NCBI GenBank assembly: GCA_013215055.1
Contig: JABSRQ010000007.1
Span: 186,001 to 250,000, forward strand
Source of the DNA: Pseudomonadales bacterium
GTDB taxonomy: Bacteria; Pseudomonadota; Gammaproteobacteria; Pseudomonadales; DT-91
Length of the DNA stretch: 64,000 nt
Direction of reading: 5' to 3'
Shown piece by piece: positions 9,798 to 19,102 of this stretch; positions within the stretch are counted from its first letter, which is position 1, and every line of letters starts with the position of its first letter. Made by a program: the position numbers and the translations under genes. The notes under the pieces are model-generated. The model was not told the DNA's origin. It saw only the letters and a program-made list of their open reading frames with translations, and made no database searches.

Positions 9798-10649
9798 ATG
9801 TTTAAAAGACTTTTAACCGAACCCCTGGTGCATTTTCTGTTCATCGCCATACTGTTTTTTGTGGTTTACGATGTTTTAAATCCCAATGAGTTTACTGCTC
9901 AAACGGTTACGGTAAGTGAAGGAAGAACCGAGCTTATAAAAAATCAATTTGTTGATGCATGGAAAAGAGAACCACGTAAAAACGAAATGCATAATGCCAT
10001 TCAAAGTTATGCTTTAAATGAAATCTATTTACGTGAGGCAAAAGCCTTAGGTTTTGATTCTGGCGATAAAGTAATAAACAGACGTTTGCGCCAAAAAATG
10101 ACATATATGCTGGAGGATATGGCGTCGGGGAAAGAAGCAACAGAGCAGGAATTAAAAACCTACTATCAACACAACCCTGAAAAATATCGTTTAGAGGTGA
10201 AATATAGCTTTACTCAAGTGTATATCTCTATTGATAGGCCAACAAAAGAGCTGGAACAATTATTAACGTTACAGAGACAGAATATAGCGAAGGGTTTAGC
10301 CCCTGAAGGTGATGGTAGTTTATTAGCCGGTGAGATTTCATTACAAACAGAGCCGCAACTCGTAAGACGTTTTGGTAAAGGTTTTGTGTCGCAGCTTAAA
10401 AACCAGCCCTTGCAACAATGGTCTGGGCCGATTAAATCAGGCTTGGGTCGACATTTTGTTTTTTTAAAGCAACGTAGCCAGAGTGATTTAAAGCCGTTTG
10501 ACCAGCTAAGTAAAAAAGTAAAAGCAAAGATTCTTGAGGATTGGCAATACCAAAATATTAAAGATTATAAAAAACAATATGAAGAGCAGTTGTTAACGCT
10601 CTATCACGTTGAAGTATTCACACCATCGAAAGGTGGATATATAAAATGA
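9798..10649 (+). CDS. membrane-anchored peptidylprolyl isomerase of the PpiC/parvulin type
   Basis: A 283-residue protein with an N-terminal hydrophobic segment (about 9-27, rich in F, I and V) that should anchor it in the inner membrane with the rest in the periplasm. Residues 35-115 are charged and helical, like the SurA/PpiD-type N-domain, and about 115-225 fit a divergent parvulin domain, ending with a GRHFVFLKQR strand. It would help fold exported proteins. Its stop overlaps the start of the HupE/UreJ gene by four bases (ATGA), showing translational coupling. Context suggests it serves the neighbouring DUF3604 or HupE-like protein rather than being a general chaperone. The classical parvulin motifs are weak here, so isomerase activity is not certain. 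Confidence 0.8.
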   Translation: MFKRLLTEPLVHFLFIAILFFVVYDVLNPNEFTAQTVTVSEGRTELIKNQFVDAWKREPRKNEMHNAIQSYALNEIYLREAKALGFDSGDKVINRRLRQKMTYMLEDMASGKEATEQELKTYYQHNPEKYRLEVKYSFTQVYISIDRPTKELEQLLTLQRQNIAKGLAPEGDGSLLAGEISLQTEPQLVRRFGKGFVSQLKNQPLQQWSGPIKSGLGRHFVFLKQRSQSDLKPFDQLSKKVKAKILEDWQYQNIKDYKKQYEEQLLTLYHVEVFTPSKGGYIK

Positions 10650-11626
10650 AAAACATGCTTTTTATTGTTTTAGCTTTTTTTAGTCAAATGGCAAAAACTG
10701 ATGATATGCGCCCGGCATCCCTGACAATCACAGCGCAAACTTCATCGAGTTACAATGTTGTGTGGAAAGAGCCGGTGAAACCAGACAAGCGCCCAGCGAT
10801 GCGTGTGGTTTTTGATGACAGCGTAAAGGCAACTTCCCCCAAACGGTTTCAGAAATCCAATAATAGCTATATAGCCTATTGGAGCATAAAGCGTGAACAG
10901 GGACTTGAAGGTTTAAACATCCACATTGACGGATTACTGGGCGCATCAGGTGATGTGTTATTGCGCATTATTGAAGATGAAAATAAAACCATCACGGCGG
11001 TATTAAATACAGAACACACTCGCTATGTCGTGCCTTCTATTAAAAAAGTTATGCCTGAAGATACCGCTGTGGTTTATACCGTTTTAGGCATTGAACATAT
11101 TCTTGTGGGTTTTGACCATTTATTGTTTGTCGCTTGCCTGGTTTTTATTTCAGGCACACGCAAAAAGTTGTTGATGACAATAACGGGCTTTACCCTCGCT
11201 CATTCCATCACGCTTATGCTTTCTGCCAAGGGTTTAGTCAATATTCCTATTCAACCGGTAGAGGCGGTTATCGCGTTAAGCATTATATTTTTAGCCTGGG
11301 AAATTGCAAAAAATAATAAAAACAGTTTAAGTTTGAAATATCCGGTGTTGGTGTCGTCTAGTTTTGGATTGTTACACGGTTTTGGTTTCGCTGCGGTATT
11401 GGCTGAAATTGGTCTACCTGAAACAGAAAAGTTATTAGCTTTATTGTGTTTTAATATTGGTGTTGAAATAGGTCAGCTGGCATTTGTTGCTGCGTTGTTT
11501 ATATTGTTTGTATTAGCAGCTAAATTGTATACAGCGTTAACCCTAGAGAAACTACGATTTCCTGTTAGCTATTTTTGTGGCTCACTTGCAACTATCTGGA
11601 TGTTACAACGCCTGGCCACTTTTTAG
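10646..11626 (+). CDS. HupE/UreJ family membrane protein
   Basis: A 326-residue protein with a signal peptide-like start, a periplasmic beta-rich domain (about 20-130) and six or so membrane helices in the C-terminal 190 residues. The signature residues of the family are present: H151 and D157/H158 in GIEHILVGFDHLLF, H186 in FTLAHSIT, H244 in LLHGFGFA, and E274 in FNIGVEIGQ. HupE and UreJ proteins are nickel (or other metal) permeases, but this large N-domain subfamily is not tied to hydrogenase or urease and none is nearby. A link to metal supply for the DUF3604 protein is an inference from gene order. Translation is coupled to the parvulin by an ATGA overlap. Confidence 0.85.
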   Translation: MKNMLFIVLAFFSQMAKTDDMRPASLTITAQTSSSYNVVWKEPVKPDKRPAMRVVFDDSVKATSPKRFQKSNNSYIAYWSIKREQGLEGLNIHIDGLLGASGDVLLRIIEDENKTITAVLNTEHTRYVVPSIKKVMPEDTAVVYTVLGIEHILVGFDHLLFVACLVFISGTRKKLLMTITGFTLAHSITLMLSAKGLVNIPIQPVEAVIALSIIFLAWEIAKNNKNSLSLKYPVLVSSSFGLLHGFGFAAVLAEIGLPETEKLLALLCFNIGVEIGQLAFVAALFILFVLAAKLYTALTLEKLRFPVSYFCGSLATIWMLQRLATF

Positions 11627-11715
11627 ATTAGGCACAAGGAAGTCGTTTGAGGTGTTTAGCCTCATCGACAAATCTCAGCTAAGCTTACTACAAGCCGTTA
11701 GGATTTGAATAAAAC

Positions 11716-11943
11716 ATGCATGAGAACAATAAATCACCACAGAAAATGAAAAAATGGGCCGTATTAAAACAAGCCCTTGCTATGCTCTGCCAGATTCAAA
11801 GTATGAAGAAATTTTCTGAGGCGGCTGATCAAATGGAACACAGCATCGCGCCTATGGTTATAGCTGGCATCATCACTATGCTGATATTTTTCATCCTGTG
11901 TATGACCGCGGTTTATTTTGCCTTGAAATCAGCCGGGCTGTAG
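11716..11943 (+). CDS. small single-helix membrane protein, probably DUF2970
   Basis: A 75-residue protein: a basic N-terminus, an amphipathic segment LKQALAMLCQIQS (18-30), and one membrane helix at about 46-70 (MVIAGIITMLIFFILCM). This layout fits the DUF2970 family of short proteobacterial proteins, whose function is unknown. The ribosome binding site is weak and distant, and an in-frame ATG at 11746 is an alternative start. It lies 90 bases after the HupE-like gene in the same direction, so may be cotranscribed. Family assignment is from memory of the pattern and moderately sure. Confidence 0.6.
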   Translation: MHENNKSPQKMKKWAVLKQALAMLCQIQSMKKFSEAADQMEHSIAPMVIAGIITMLIFFILCMTAVYFALKSAGL

Positions 11944-12382
11944 TAATATTTCATACAACTTGATGTCGCGTTTCTGTCACCAAAAAGGGGCCAACAACCC
12001 CAATCTAAAAGTACTCATCGATGATCTCATTGATCATATTTCACCTGAACACTTGCAGTAATGGTGTTATTTTCAGCGTATGGATTATTTTTCACGATGT
12101 GCAAAAATGTTTTTTAATAAATCGCGATTATCAAAATTTCACCGTTAAAAACTTATTTGGAGAAAGTTATAAAAAGGGGCTTAGACTCAGCTGAGTATTA
12201 TTGCCATTACCGGTAGATCAAACCACGATTTCTACCATCTCTGCAGAAAAATGAACATCTCATAAACATTGAGTTAATTTAACACTTCCATCATGGCTGA
12301 TTGATTAAACATGCTTGCACATATTGTGAGAAGAATGAGTGCACCACAAAGAAGAATAAACACATGTTTTCTCTGCTTCGCT
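11944..12382. other. convergent intergenic region
   Basis: About 440 bases between the rightward small membrane protein and the end of the leftward TonB receptor. No gene is supported. It contains the possible LysR remnant and, at 12185-12196, a perfect 12-base palindrome ACTCAGCTGAGT. No T-rich terminator hairpin was found. Confidence 0.5.
11964..12061 (+). pseudogene. possible remnant of a LysR-type regulator C-terminus
   Basis: An open frame with no start codon, ending at TAA 12059-12061, reads NPNLKVLIDDLIDHIS near its end. This resembles the final helix of LysR-family regulators. No other part of such a gene is visible upstream. Weak evidence; it may be chance. Confidence 0.2.
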
Positions 12383-14419
12383 TTAGAAACTGAATTTTAA
12401 CGTCAACAACGCTTTCCGGCCGATCTGGGTATAAATGGGATATTCATAATGTTTTTCATCCAATAGATTAAGCACCGATAATTTCATAAAAAACTGACGA
12501 TTTATACGTTTTGAAATGGCGATATCCAGGCTGGTATAGCTGGCAACCTCAATGCCCGGAACTTCCAGGTAAGTGACTTCTGAGACATAACGTGCACGGA
12601 TATCAAAATCAAAATAGCGGTAATACTGTATGCCGGTGCTGACTTTATTTTTCGGCAGGTTTTTAAGGTCATGACCCTGGCCATCTTCTGCCCATTGATA
12701 GGTGTAATTTAAAAAGAACCGGGTGTTATCTGACCACTGGCTTTTACTTTCCAGCTCCAACCCTTGATAGACCACCTCCTCATCGATAGTAGTCGCCCCT
12801 AAATTGGGAATTGCAGTGGTTCCCACCGTCACGGTGTCATAAACAATCAGGCTAATAATATCGCTGACTTTATTATAATAATATTCTGTCGTTATCATGG
12901 TTTGTGGTGAATACTGCCAGCGTAGCCCAATCTCATGGGCCAACATTTTTTCAGATTCTCGCTGCCCGCCAGCAATAAACTCGCCGGTATTATTGGTTGT
13001 TGCCGTGATCGTGCTGCCTTTAAACCAGCCCGTATCCGGTGGACCAAATTCGGTATAATAAAAACTTTCATCAAAATTCTGACGTCGGAACGATGTCGTG
13101 CTTGCCAAACGTAAAACCAACTTATTGGGTATTAAAAAGACATTAGCAACCACTCTAGGTGTCCATTCCTGATCAATATCATTCCATTGATCATAACGCC
13201 CGCCCAGCGTCAGCTGTAGGCGATCATTGAAGGCTAAAAACTGATCCTGGATATACACGGCATAGAGTGTATCTTTTTCATCATAAACATAGGGGCCGGA
13301 TAAATTATTAATCTCTCTGCTGGCATGCAGAGCCACATAATTTAACCCCAGCATCCATTGATGGCCTTCAAGCCGGGCAATATTGTATTGCAGGTCTACA
13401 TCCAGGCCATCACCATTTCTCAGTTGGTATTTAAAAACATATTGATTATCTTCAAAACGTTCGTTGCGCTGGCGTAGTGTTCTATAACCTATACGCAAAT
13501 TGATATTATCTGTATTGCTTAAATCCTGATTAAACCAATGGCTAAAAAACAGACTCTCTTTCTCGGAACGGTCCAACGAATAATCACCTGGGCTGGCATT
13601 ATATCCTTCTCGGCCTGAGGTCATGCCGCCCGATAATTGATAGCTGAAATCCTGTCGGTTATAATCGCCCCTAAAGGTTAAACCTTTAATTTTTGCACTA
13701 TCTTTGATGTGCCAGTTGCCAACCTCTGCAGCCTCTTTATCACCTTCTTTTTCCGTTTGCACATAACTTAACGTGGCCGCCAAGACAAAGTTATTAGATA
13801 TCTGCTGAGAAAGGTGTAAGGCATTTTGGTGGGTGCCTGCCTCACCGTAGGTCGACGACAATTTTACGGCATCCCTTTGAGCGGCGGCCAGGGTATATAT
13901 TTGAATCACACCCACCTGTGATGTCGCGGTATAAACACCTGTGCCTACACCACGTAATATTTCTATGCGCTCAATATCATCCAGGCTTATCGGTAATGTG
14001 GGCCACTGCATGCCCATATAGGGCACAACATTCACCACTTGGCCATCAATCATCACCAACATTTTTGAGGTCTCATCTCGGGCTCGGCCTCGGGCTGCCA
14101 CATCCATATCGGAATAGGTTTTGGTAAACGCATCGATACCCACCACATATTGCAGCAATTCAGGAATCGTATGCGCCGGGGATCTGAGTATTTCACCTCT
14201 ATGAATAATGGAGATAGCTGACGGCGCATGGAAAATATTTTGCTCAAAACGTGACGCCGATCGAACCTGGATATTAAAAATATCATGTAAAGGTAAATCA
14301 AAATAATCGATGGCACGTTTATTTATCGGCTGATCGACCGGCATAGTCATCACATCTTCCGAGCTTAAACAGAGGCTGCAATATAGCGTTAAAAACAACA
14401 AGGGCATACGAAGGTTCAT
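12383..14419 (-). CDS. TonB-dependent outer membrane receptor
   Basis: A 678-residue receptor with a signal peptide (about 1-19), a plug domain (about 65-175, containing LVMIDGQVVN and IERIEILRGVGTGVY) and a 22-strand-type barrel ending with ALLTLKFSF, whose terminal phenylalanine is the usual barrel-assembly signal. It takes up a ligand at the outer membrane with energy from TonB; the ligand is not evident, and no siderophore genes are nearby. Its start overlaps the end of the upstream YfiR-like gene by four bases, so the two are coupled. This pairing recurs in marine gammaproteobacteria as far as I know, and suggests regulated or sensory uptake. Confidence 0.92.
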   Translation of the reverse strand: MNLRMPLLFLTLYCSLCLSSEDVMTMPVDQPINKRAIDYFDLPLHDIFNIQVRSASRFEQNIFHAPSAISIIHRGEILRSPAHTIPELLQYVVGIDAFTKTYSDMDVAARGRARDETSKMLVMIDGQVVNVVPYMGMQWPTLPISLDDIERIEILRGVGTGVYTATSQVGVIQIYTLAAAQRDAVKLSSTYGEAGTHQNALHLSQQISNNFVLAATLSYVQTEKEGDKEAAEVGNWHIKDSAKIKGLTFRGDYNRQDFSYQLSGGMTSGREGYNASPGDYSLDRSEKESLFFSHWFNQDLSNTDNINLRIGYRTLRQRNERFEDNQYVFKYQLRNGDGLDVDLQYNIARLEGHQWMLGLNYVALHASREINNLSGPYVYDEKDTLYAVYIQDQFLAFNDRLQLTLGGRYDQWNDIDQEWTPRVVANVFLIPNKLVLRLASTTSFRRQNFDESFYYTEFGPPDTGWFKGSTITATTNNTGEFIAGGQRESEKMLAHEIGLRWQYSPQTMITTEYYYNKVSDIISLIVYDTVTVGTTAIPNLGATTIDEEVVYQGLELESKSQWSDNTRFFLNYTYQWAEDGQGHDLKNLPKNKVSTGIQYYRYFDFDIRARYVSEVTYLEVPGIEVASYTSLDIAISKRINRQFFMKLSVLNLLDEKHYEYPIYTQIGRKALLTLKFSF

Positions 14420-15069
14420 TCAACAACCTCCATCTCATCAATAATGGTTGATAACCCGAGTATCTTGGCGCTGAGCCGGATATTTTCTTGTTTCAGTACG
14501 GCAATATTAATAATTAATTTAAGTCTTTGATTGTCATTGGCTAACTCCACCATGCCGCCGCTGCTGGAAAAGCCTTTATTTGCTGAAACCGTTAATATTT
14601 TTTTCCCGAATAAATGGGAAAGGTATTCACGTAACTTGTCGTGCTTATACTTGCCTATATATAAAACATGGCAGTCATCCGTTAGCCTGCCCTCTTTAAT
14701 CGCGATACTTCTAAGCCTAAAGCCATTCAGTTTTTTGTTTTCTAAAGTCTGCAGTGCATGCTTGAATTTAGCACTGGTATTAAGATGACAAATATTAATA
14801 TATTCATCGCTACCGGGCTCAAGAGGTAAATATGAAAAACGAATAATATTAATGAGATAAAGAACTTTCAGATTATGCTCATCCAGCTCGATATTAAGTG
14901 CATGGGTGGGTGTAGATAGCAGCGTCATGCAACTGAGCACGGCATAAAAAACCAGGCTGTAAACCGGCTTGTCATGCATGCCCTTTTTAATCGGTAGAAT
15001 GCACAAGGCAGATAGTGAAGCCCTTAATAAAGAAAATGCATAAATGACTGCAGACATGTCAACCTTCAA
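14416..15069 (-). CDS. YfiR family protein (DUF4154)
   Basis: A 217-residue periplasmic protein. The C-terminal signature of the family is clear: FSSSGGMVELANDNQRLKL followed by a helix with a conserved asparagine-to-isoleucine stretch and an ILGLSTII ending. In Pseudomonas YfiR is a periplasmic repressor of the diguanylate cyclase YfiN; here no cyclase is adjacent and the partner is a TonB receptor, so the role may be different. The N-terminus contains two hydrophobic stretches, and translation may in fact start at M31 (14979), which would give a normal signal peptide ending THA. The start is therefore uncertain. First gene of the two-gene unit. Confidence 0.85.
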   Translation of the reverse strand: MKVDMSAVIYAFSLLRASLSALCILPIKKGMHDKPVYSLVFYAVLSCMTLLSTPTHALNIELDEHNLKVLYLINIIRFSYLPLEPGSDEYINICHLNTSAKFKHALQTLENKKLNGFRLRSIAIKEGRLTDDCHVLYIGKYKHDKLREYLSHLFGKKILTVSANKGFSSSGGMVELANDNQRLKLIINIAVLKQENIRLSAKILGLSTIIDEMEVVE

Positions 15070-15302
15070 TAATTCACCTGCCTAGATTTAGAGCATAGTC
15101 AACTCTCATCAAATTCCCCACTGCAATTTTATTTTATAGAAGCTGATATTACAGGCATGGAACTTGCCGCTACCTGCCTCTATACAAAGCAAGACCTAGT
15201 AGTAATCATTTTTTATATCGAGGTATCCAGTGGCCTGCAATGGCAATTACAGCTTTTATAGACGTGTTGATCTAGGCACTTAATGTAACTACAAAATATA
15301 GT

Positions 15303-15491
15303 ATGAAAAGCACATGGCATGAAGAAAAACGCCAGAAAACCAAATCAAACACGGCTTGAATTTTGCGGATGCTTCATTATTTGTCTGTGTTGACGGTGGT
15401 TTATACCAATAATGGCGAGCGTATTATTAGTTTTCGCCGCGCCAGTAAATATAAGAGAGAGGTGTAGCACGAGTATTTTGTAGAAGAGTGA
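15303..15491 (+). pseudogene. brnT: decayed BrnT toxin gene
   Basis: Pieces of a BrnT-type ribonuclease toxin remain in two frames. From ATG 15303 the frame reads MKSTWHEEKRQ, then the match moves to another frame (IKHGLNFADASLF, from about 15332), then back to the first (VVYTNNGERIISFRRAS, about 15396-15450). A TAG at 15465 interrupts the tail before HEYFVEE and TGA 15489-15491. The segment between the second and third piece is also missing compared with the roughly 90-residue family. With two frameshifts, a deletion and a stop it cannot make an active toxin. Confidence 0.75.
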
Positions 15492-15494
15492 CGT

Positions 15495-15745
15495 ATGACA
15501 TGCGGCGGCAGCCCCGCCTGGTAATTTTATATGGGACGGCATTGATAAAAATGAGCGCCCATTAGACAAAAATGAAATGCGTGCAGGTATGCGTAAAATG
15601 GGCAGGCCAAAAGCGGCGGTCACCCAGGTGCAAAAAACCTTGCGCATATCGCCTGAAGCCTTGAAATATTTCCAATCAAACAGGCAAGGGTTGGTAAACC
15701 CGCATTGATGAAGTGCTTTGTGAATATGCACGTACACATAGATAA
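15495..15745 (+). pseudogene. brnA: decayed BrnA antitoxin gene
   Basis: Directly after the brnT relic, where the antitoxin gene normally lies. One frame reads KMGRPKAAVTQ and then TLRISPEALKYFQ, the ribbon-helix-helix region of BrnA. A frameshift near 15700 moves the last part, RIDEVLCEYARTH, into another frame that ends at TAA 15743-15745. The start at 15495 hits a stop after nine codons, so the N-terminal part is frameshifted as well. Not functional as read. Confidence 0.75.
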
Positions 15746-15771
15746 TTTCTAGCGCTGAAGCTTGGTCAGAT

Positions 15772-17103
15772 TCAAGACATCATCACGGCCTTAATCGACT
15801 CCTCGGCAATCGCTGCCATATCATCCAGTACCCGCTCCGGCGTATTTAACGGCGGGAAGAAATATAGGGTATTACCCAGGGGGCGTAATAAAGCACCACG
15901 TTTTACCGCCTCTTGATAAATTTGATAACCCATGCGCTCTACCGCTTCAGGTGTACTGCCATCGGGGTAGATAATATCTGCCGCGGCTACATAACCCAGG
16001 CCACGGTAATTGCTTAAACAGCCGGTATTATCACCCACGGTTTTTAAACGTTGCTGTAGAGAGGCCGCATTTTTACGTACATGGGCAAAGGTATCTTCCT
16101 TCTCATAAACTTCAAACGCACCTAGTGCAGCCGCTGCCGAGATCGCATTACCACAGTAAGTATTGGAATGCATAAAGGCCTTGCCGGTTGCATAATCATC
16201 ATAAAAAGCGTCATAGATACTATCGCGCGTCAGCACCACCGACATAGGTGTAAAACCTGCCGTTAACCCCTTAGACATCACCGCATAATCGGGTGTGATA
16301 CCGGCCCAGTCACAGGCTAAATATTGCCCGGTTCTGCCCATGCCGGTCATGATTTCATCGGCAATAAGATGTACATTATTAGCCGTGGCCCAAGTGCGTA
16401 ATTTTTGTAATAAGGCCGCGCTGTAAATCAGCATGCCGCCTGCACCTTGCACCAGCGGTTCAAATACAATCGCCGCCAATGTGGCTTTTTGTTGCTCCAA
16501 TTGCAGTTCCAAGGCCGGCCATTGATCATCAATATTATCCCAGGTCGGATCCTCTAAACCCGTGACATAAGGTAGTTTTTTTAGCTTTTCCACTTTCGGC
16601 ATCACCGCCGCATAAGGTTTGCTGTATAACTCACAATCACCAATAGCCAGGGTTAATGTGGTTTCGCCGTGATAGCCATTTTGCAACGACAATAATTGAT
16701 TCTTCTGTGCATTACCGGTTTGCGCGTGATATTGCAGAGCCATCTTGCAGGCCACTTCTACCGCATCGGAGCCGCTGTCGGCAAAAAAAACTTTTTGTAA
16801 TTCAGGGTTAATCGCGCTTAGTTTTTCTACTAACTGCACAATCGTGTCGTTGGTGGTATTAGCCAGAATCACATGTTCAAACTTCTGCATCTGATCGATA
16901 ACCCGTTTTTGAATATCAGGGTGGCAGTGACCCAGGCTTTTACACCACCAGGAACTGATAGCGTCGATAAGCTGCGAACCATCTTTGAGATGTATGATGG
17001 AACCTAGCGCCGACTCAATTTCCACCGGTTTAAAGGTTTCATAATCCTTCATCTGCGAACAGGGATGCCACAAATGTTTAAGATCTCTATCGATTAAATT
17101 CAT
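15772..17103 (-). CDS. bioA: adenosylmethionine-8-amino-7-oxononanoate aminotransferase
   Basis: The 443-residue product is a class III PLP aminotransferase of the BioA type. It transfers the amino group of S-adenosylmethionine to KAPA to form DAPA, the antepenultimate step of biotin synthesis, in the cytoplasm. Visible features are WWCKSLGHCHP (52-62), ADSGSDAVEVA (108-118), the PLP-binding D249-E250 in LIADEIMTG and the Schiff-base lysine K278 in VMSKGLTAG. The length is normal. It stands alone, divergent from glyA, with the other bio genes not in the window. The neighbour on its 3' side is the dead BrnTA pair. Confidence 0.96.
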   Translation of the reverse strand: MNLIDRDLKHLWHPCSQMKDYETFKPVEIESALGSIIHLKDGSQLIDAISSWWCKSLGHCHPDIQKRVIDQMQKFEHVILANTTNDTIVQLVEKLSAINPELQKVFFADSGSDAVEVACKMALQYHAQTGNAQKNQLLSLQNGYHGETTLTLAIGDCELYSKPYAAVMPKVEKLKKLPYVTGLEDPTWDNIDDQWPALELQLEQQKATLAAIVFEPLVQGAGGMLIYSAALLQKLRTWATANNVHLIADEIMTGMGRTGQYLACDWAGITPDYAVMSKGLTAGFTPMSVVLTRDSIYDAFYDDYATGKAFMHSNTYCGNAISAAAALGAFEVYEKEDTFAHVRKNAASLQQRLKTVGDNTGCLSNYRGLGYVAAADIIYPDGSTPEAVERMGYQIYQEAVKRGALLRPLGNTLYFFPPLNTPERVLDDMAAIAEESIKAVMMS

Positions 17104-17293
17104 GTTATTCGACCTGGTAAGTTATGCGTCTATTATTACATAAATGAAACTGCGCTGCGGCATACACGACTAGTGCCTTTTTTATGCAAAACGTGTAGAA
17201 TGCCGCCTTTCTTAGCCTGGTCGTGAAAAAGCTCTGGGACTTCCTAGACATTCACCATCAAACCACCCCATTGAGCCCCCATTGGAGTTGCCC

Positions 17294-18547
17294 ATGTTCC
17301 AGAAAAATATGACTATTGCCGGATTTGACGATGAAGTTCTTGTGGCGATGGAAGCTGAAGAGTGCCGTCAAGAAGAGCATATCGAATTAATCGCTTCTGA
17401 GAACTATACCAGCCCACGCGTGATGGAAGCGCAAGGCTCTGTATTAACCAATAAATATGCAGAAGGTTACCCGGGCAAACGTTATTACGGCGGTTGTGAA
17501 CATGTTGATGTGGTTGAACAACTAGCCATCGACCGTGCTAAAGCCTTATTTGGTGCCGATTACGCCAACGTACAGCCACATTCTGGTTCACAAGCCAACT
17601 CAGCTGTGTTTATGGCATTAGTTAGCCCTGGCGATACGATTTTAGGCATGGCCTTAGCCGATGGCGGTCACTTAACTCACGGTGCCAAGCCAAGCTTTTC
17701 AGGTAAAAACTATAATTCAATTCAATACGGTCTAAACAATGAAACCGGTGAAATTGATTACGCTCAAGTTGAAGCTTTAGCTAAAGAACACAAACCTAAG
17801 ATGATTATCGCCGGTTTCTCTGCCTACTCTCGTGTTGTTGATTGGGCTAAATTCCGTGAAATCGCCGATATGGTTGGCGCTTACCTTTTTGTGGACATGG
17901 CTCACGTTGCCGGCTTAATCGCTGCCGATCAATATCCAAACCCTATGCAATACGCCGATGTGGTAACTACCACTACCCACAAAACTTTACGTGGCCCACG
18001 TGGTGGATTGATCCTGTGTAAAGCCAATGCAGCCATAGAAAAGAAATTAAACTCAGCCGTATTCCCGGGTGGCCAAGGTGGCCCGTTGATGCACGTGATC
18101 GCAGCAAAAGCGATTTGCTTTAAAGAAGCGGCCTTACCTGAATTTAAAGATTACCAAATTCAAGTGGTTAAAAACGCACAACAAATGGCTAAAGTCTTTT
18201 TAGAGCGCGGTTTTGATGTAGTTTCTGGCGGCACTGACGATCACCTGTTCTTATTAAGCCTGATCAAACAGGGTTTAACCGGTAAAGCTGCAGACGCCGC
18301 TTTAGGTGAAGCCAATATCACCGTAAACATGAACGCCGTACCTAATGATCCACAGTCTCCGTTTGTGACTTCTGGTTTGCGTATCGGCACCCCAGCAGCA
18401 ACGACACGTGGTTTTAAAGAAGCTGAAGTTGAGAAACTGGCTACGTGGATCTGTGACATCCTGGATGATATCGAAAACAAAGAGACCATCGCCCGTGTTA
18501 AAGCGCAGGTGTTGTCTTTATGTGCTGATTTCCCGGTTTACGCTTAA
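17294..18547 (+). CDS. glyA: serine hydroxymethyltransferase
   Basis: Converts serine and tetrahydrofolate to glycine and 5,10-methylene-tetrahydrofolate, using PLP. From ATG 17294 the product has 417 residues, the same as the E. coli enzyme; GGAG at 17284-17287 sits 6 bases upstream, so an earlier TTG at 17282 is unlikely. The active-site lysine is K230 in [16 protein letters not shown], and HSGSQAN (96-102) and [11 protein letters not shown] (57-67) are family hallmarks. It heads the rightward run toward nrdR and the rib genes. The 180-base divergent gap to bioA should contain its promoter; TAGAAT at 17196-17201 is a possible -10 box but no good -35 is visible. Confidence 0.97.
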   Translation: MFQKNMTIAGFDDEVLVAMEAEECRQEEHIELIASENYTSPRVMEAQGSVLTNKYAEGYPGKRYYGGCEHVDVVEQLAIDRAKALFGADYANVQPHSGSQANSAVFMALVSPGDTILGMALADGGHLTHGAKPSFSGKNYNSIQYGLNNETGEIDYAQVEALAKEHKPKMIIAGFSAYSRVVDWAKFREIADMVGAYLFVDMAHVAGLIAADQYPNPMQYADVVTTTTHKTLRGPRGGLILCKANAAIEKKLNSAVFPGGQGGPLMHVIAAKAICFKEAALPEFKDYQIQVVKNAQQMAKVFLERGFDVVSGGTDDHLFLLSLIKQGLTGKAADAALGEANITVNMNAVPNDPQSPFVTSGLRIGTPAATTRGFKEAEVEKLATWICDILDDIENKETIARVKAQVLSLCADFPVYA

Positions 18548-18556
18548 GTTTGCGTA

Positions 18557-18580
18557 ACAAGCGCCAGGGCTGGTGCTTGT
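18557..18580 (+). other. hairpin between glyA and nrdR
   Basis: ACAAGCGCC (18557-18565) pairs with GGTGCTTGT (18572-18580) with one G-T pair, loop of six. No T run follows, so it is not a standard terminator. It could stabilise the glyA transcript or limit read-through into nrdR. Confidence 0.5.
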
Positions 18581-18598
18581 ATTAATGGAGTATTAAAG

Positions 18599-19066
18599 AT
18601 GCACTGTCCTTTTTGTAACGCTCTGGAAACAAAGGTTATAGACTCTCGCTTAGTCGCCGAGGGTGGGCAAGTGCGCAGACGCCGTGAGTGCATCAGCTGT
18701 ACTGAGCGCTTCACGACGTTTGAGACGGCTGAATTAGTCATGCCACGCTTGATCAAACAAGATGGCAGGCGCGAGCCGTTTAATGAAGAAAAATTGCGCA
18801 GTGGTTTAACCCGCGCGTTAGAGAAACGCCCGGTCAGCGTTGAGCAGATTGAGGCGATGATCTTACAGGTTCAAGCCGAATTACGCGCTACCGGTGAACG
18901 TGAAATTCCGTCTCGCCAGGTTGGCGAAGCGGTGATGACGCAGTTAAAACAAGCAGATCATGTTGCTTTTGTGCGCTTTGCTTCTGTTTATAGAAGTTTT
19001 CAGGATATCGACGAATTCCGGGCAGAAATTGATAAACTTTCTGCCAACGACAAGCCACAGGAATAG
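18599..19066 (+). CDS. nrdR: transcriptional repressor NrdR
   Basis: A 155-residue regulator of ribonucleotide reductase genes. The N-terminal zinc ribbon has C3, C6, C31 and C34, followed by an ATP-cone domain (about 49-139). It binds NrdR boxes upstream of nrd operons according to its nucleotide load. Its position between glyA and ribD is the common gammaproteobacterial arrangement. GGAG about 10 bases upstream of the ATG supports the start. No NrdR box is apparent here. Confidence 0.97.
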   Translation: MHCPFCNALETKVIDSRLVAEGGQVRRRRECISCTERFTTFETAELVMPRLIKQDGRREPFNEEKLRSGLTRALEKRPVSVEQIEAMILQVQAELRATGEREIPSRQVGEAVMTQLKQADHVAFVRFASVYRSFQDIDEFRAEIDKLSANDKPQE

Positions 19067-19102
19067 GCTAAAAACACATCCATTAACCCTGCTTATACGT
19101 TT

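Noticed and set aside
15345-15737. 130-codon open frame on the minus strand
   Set aside because: It is antisense to the brnT/brnA remnants, has no ribosome binding site and no recognisable domain; it is a by-product of the decayed genes.
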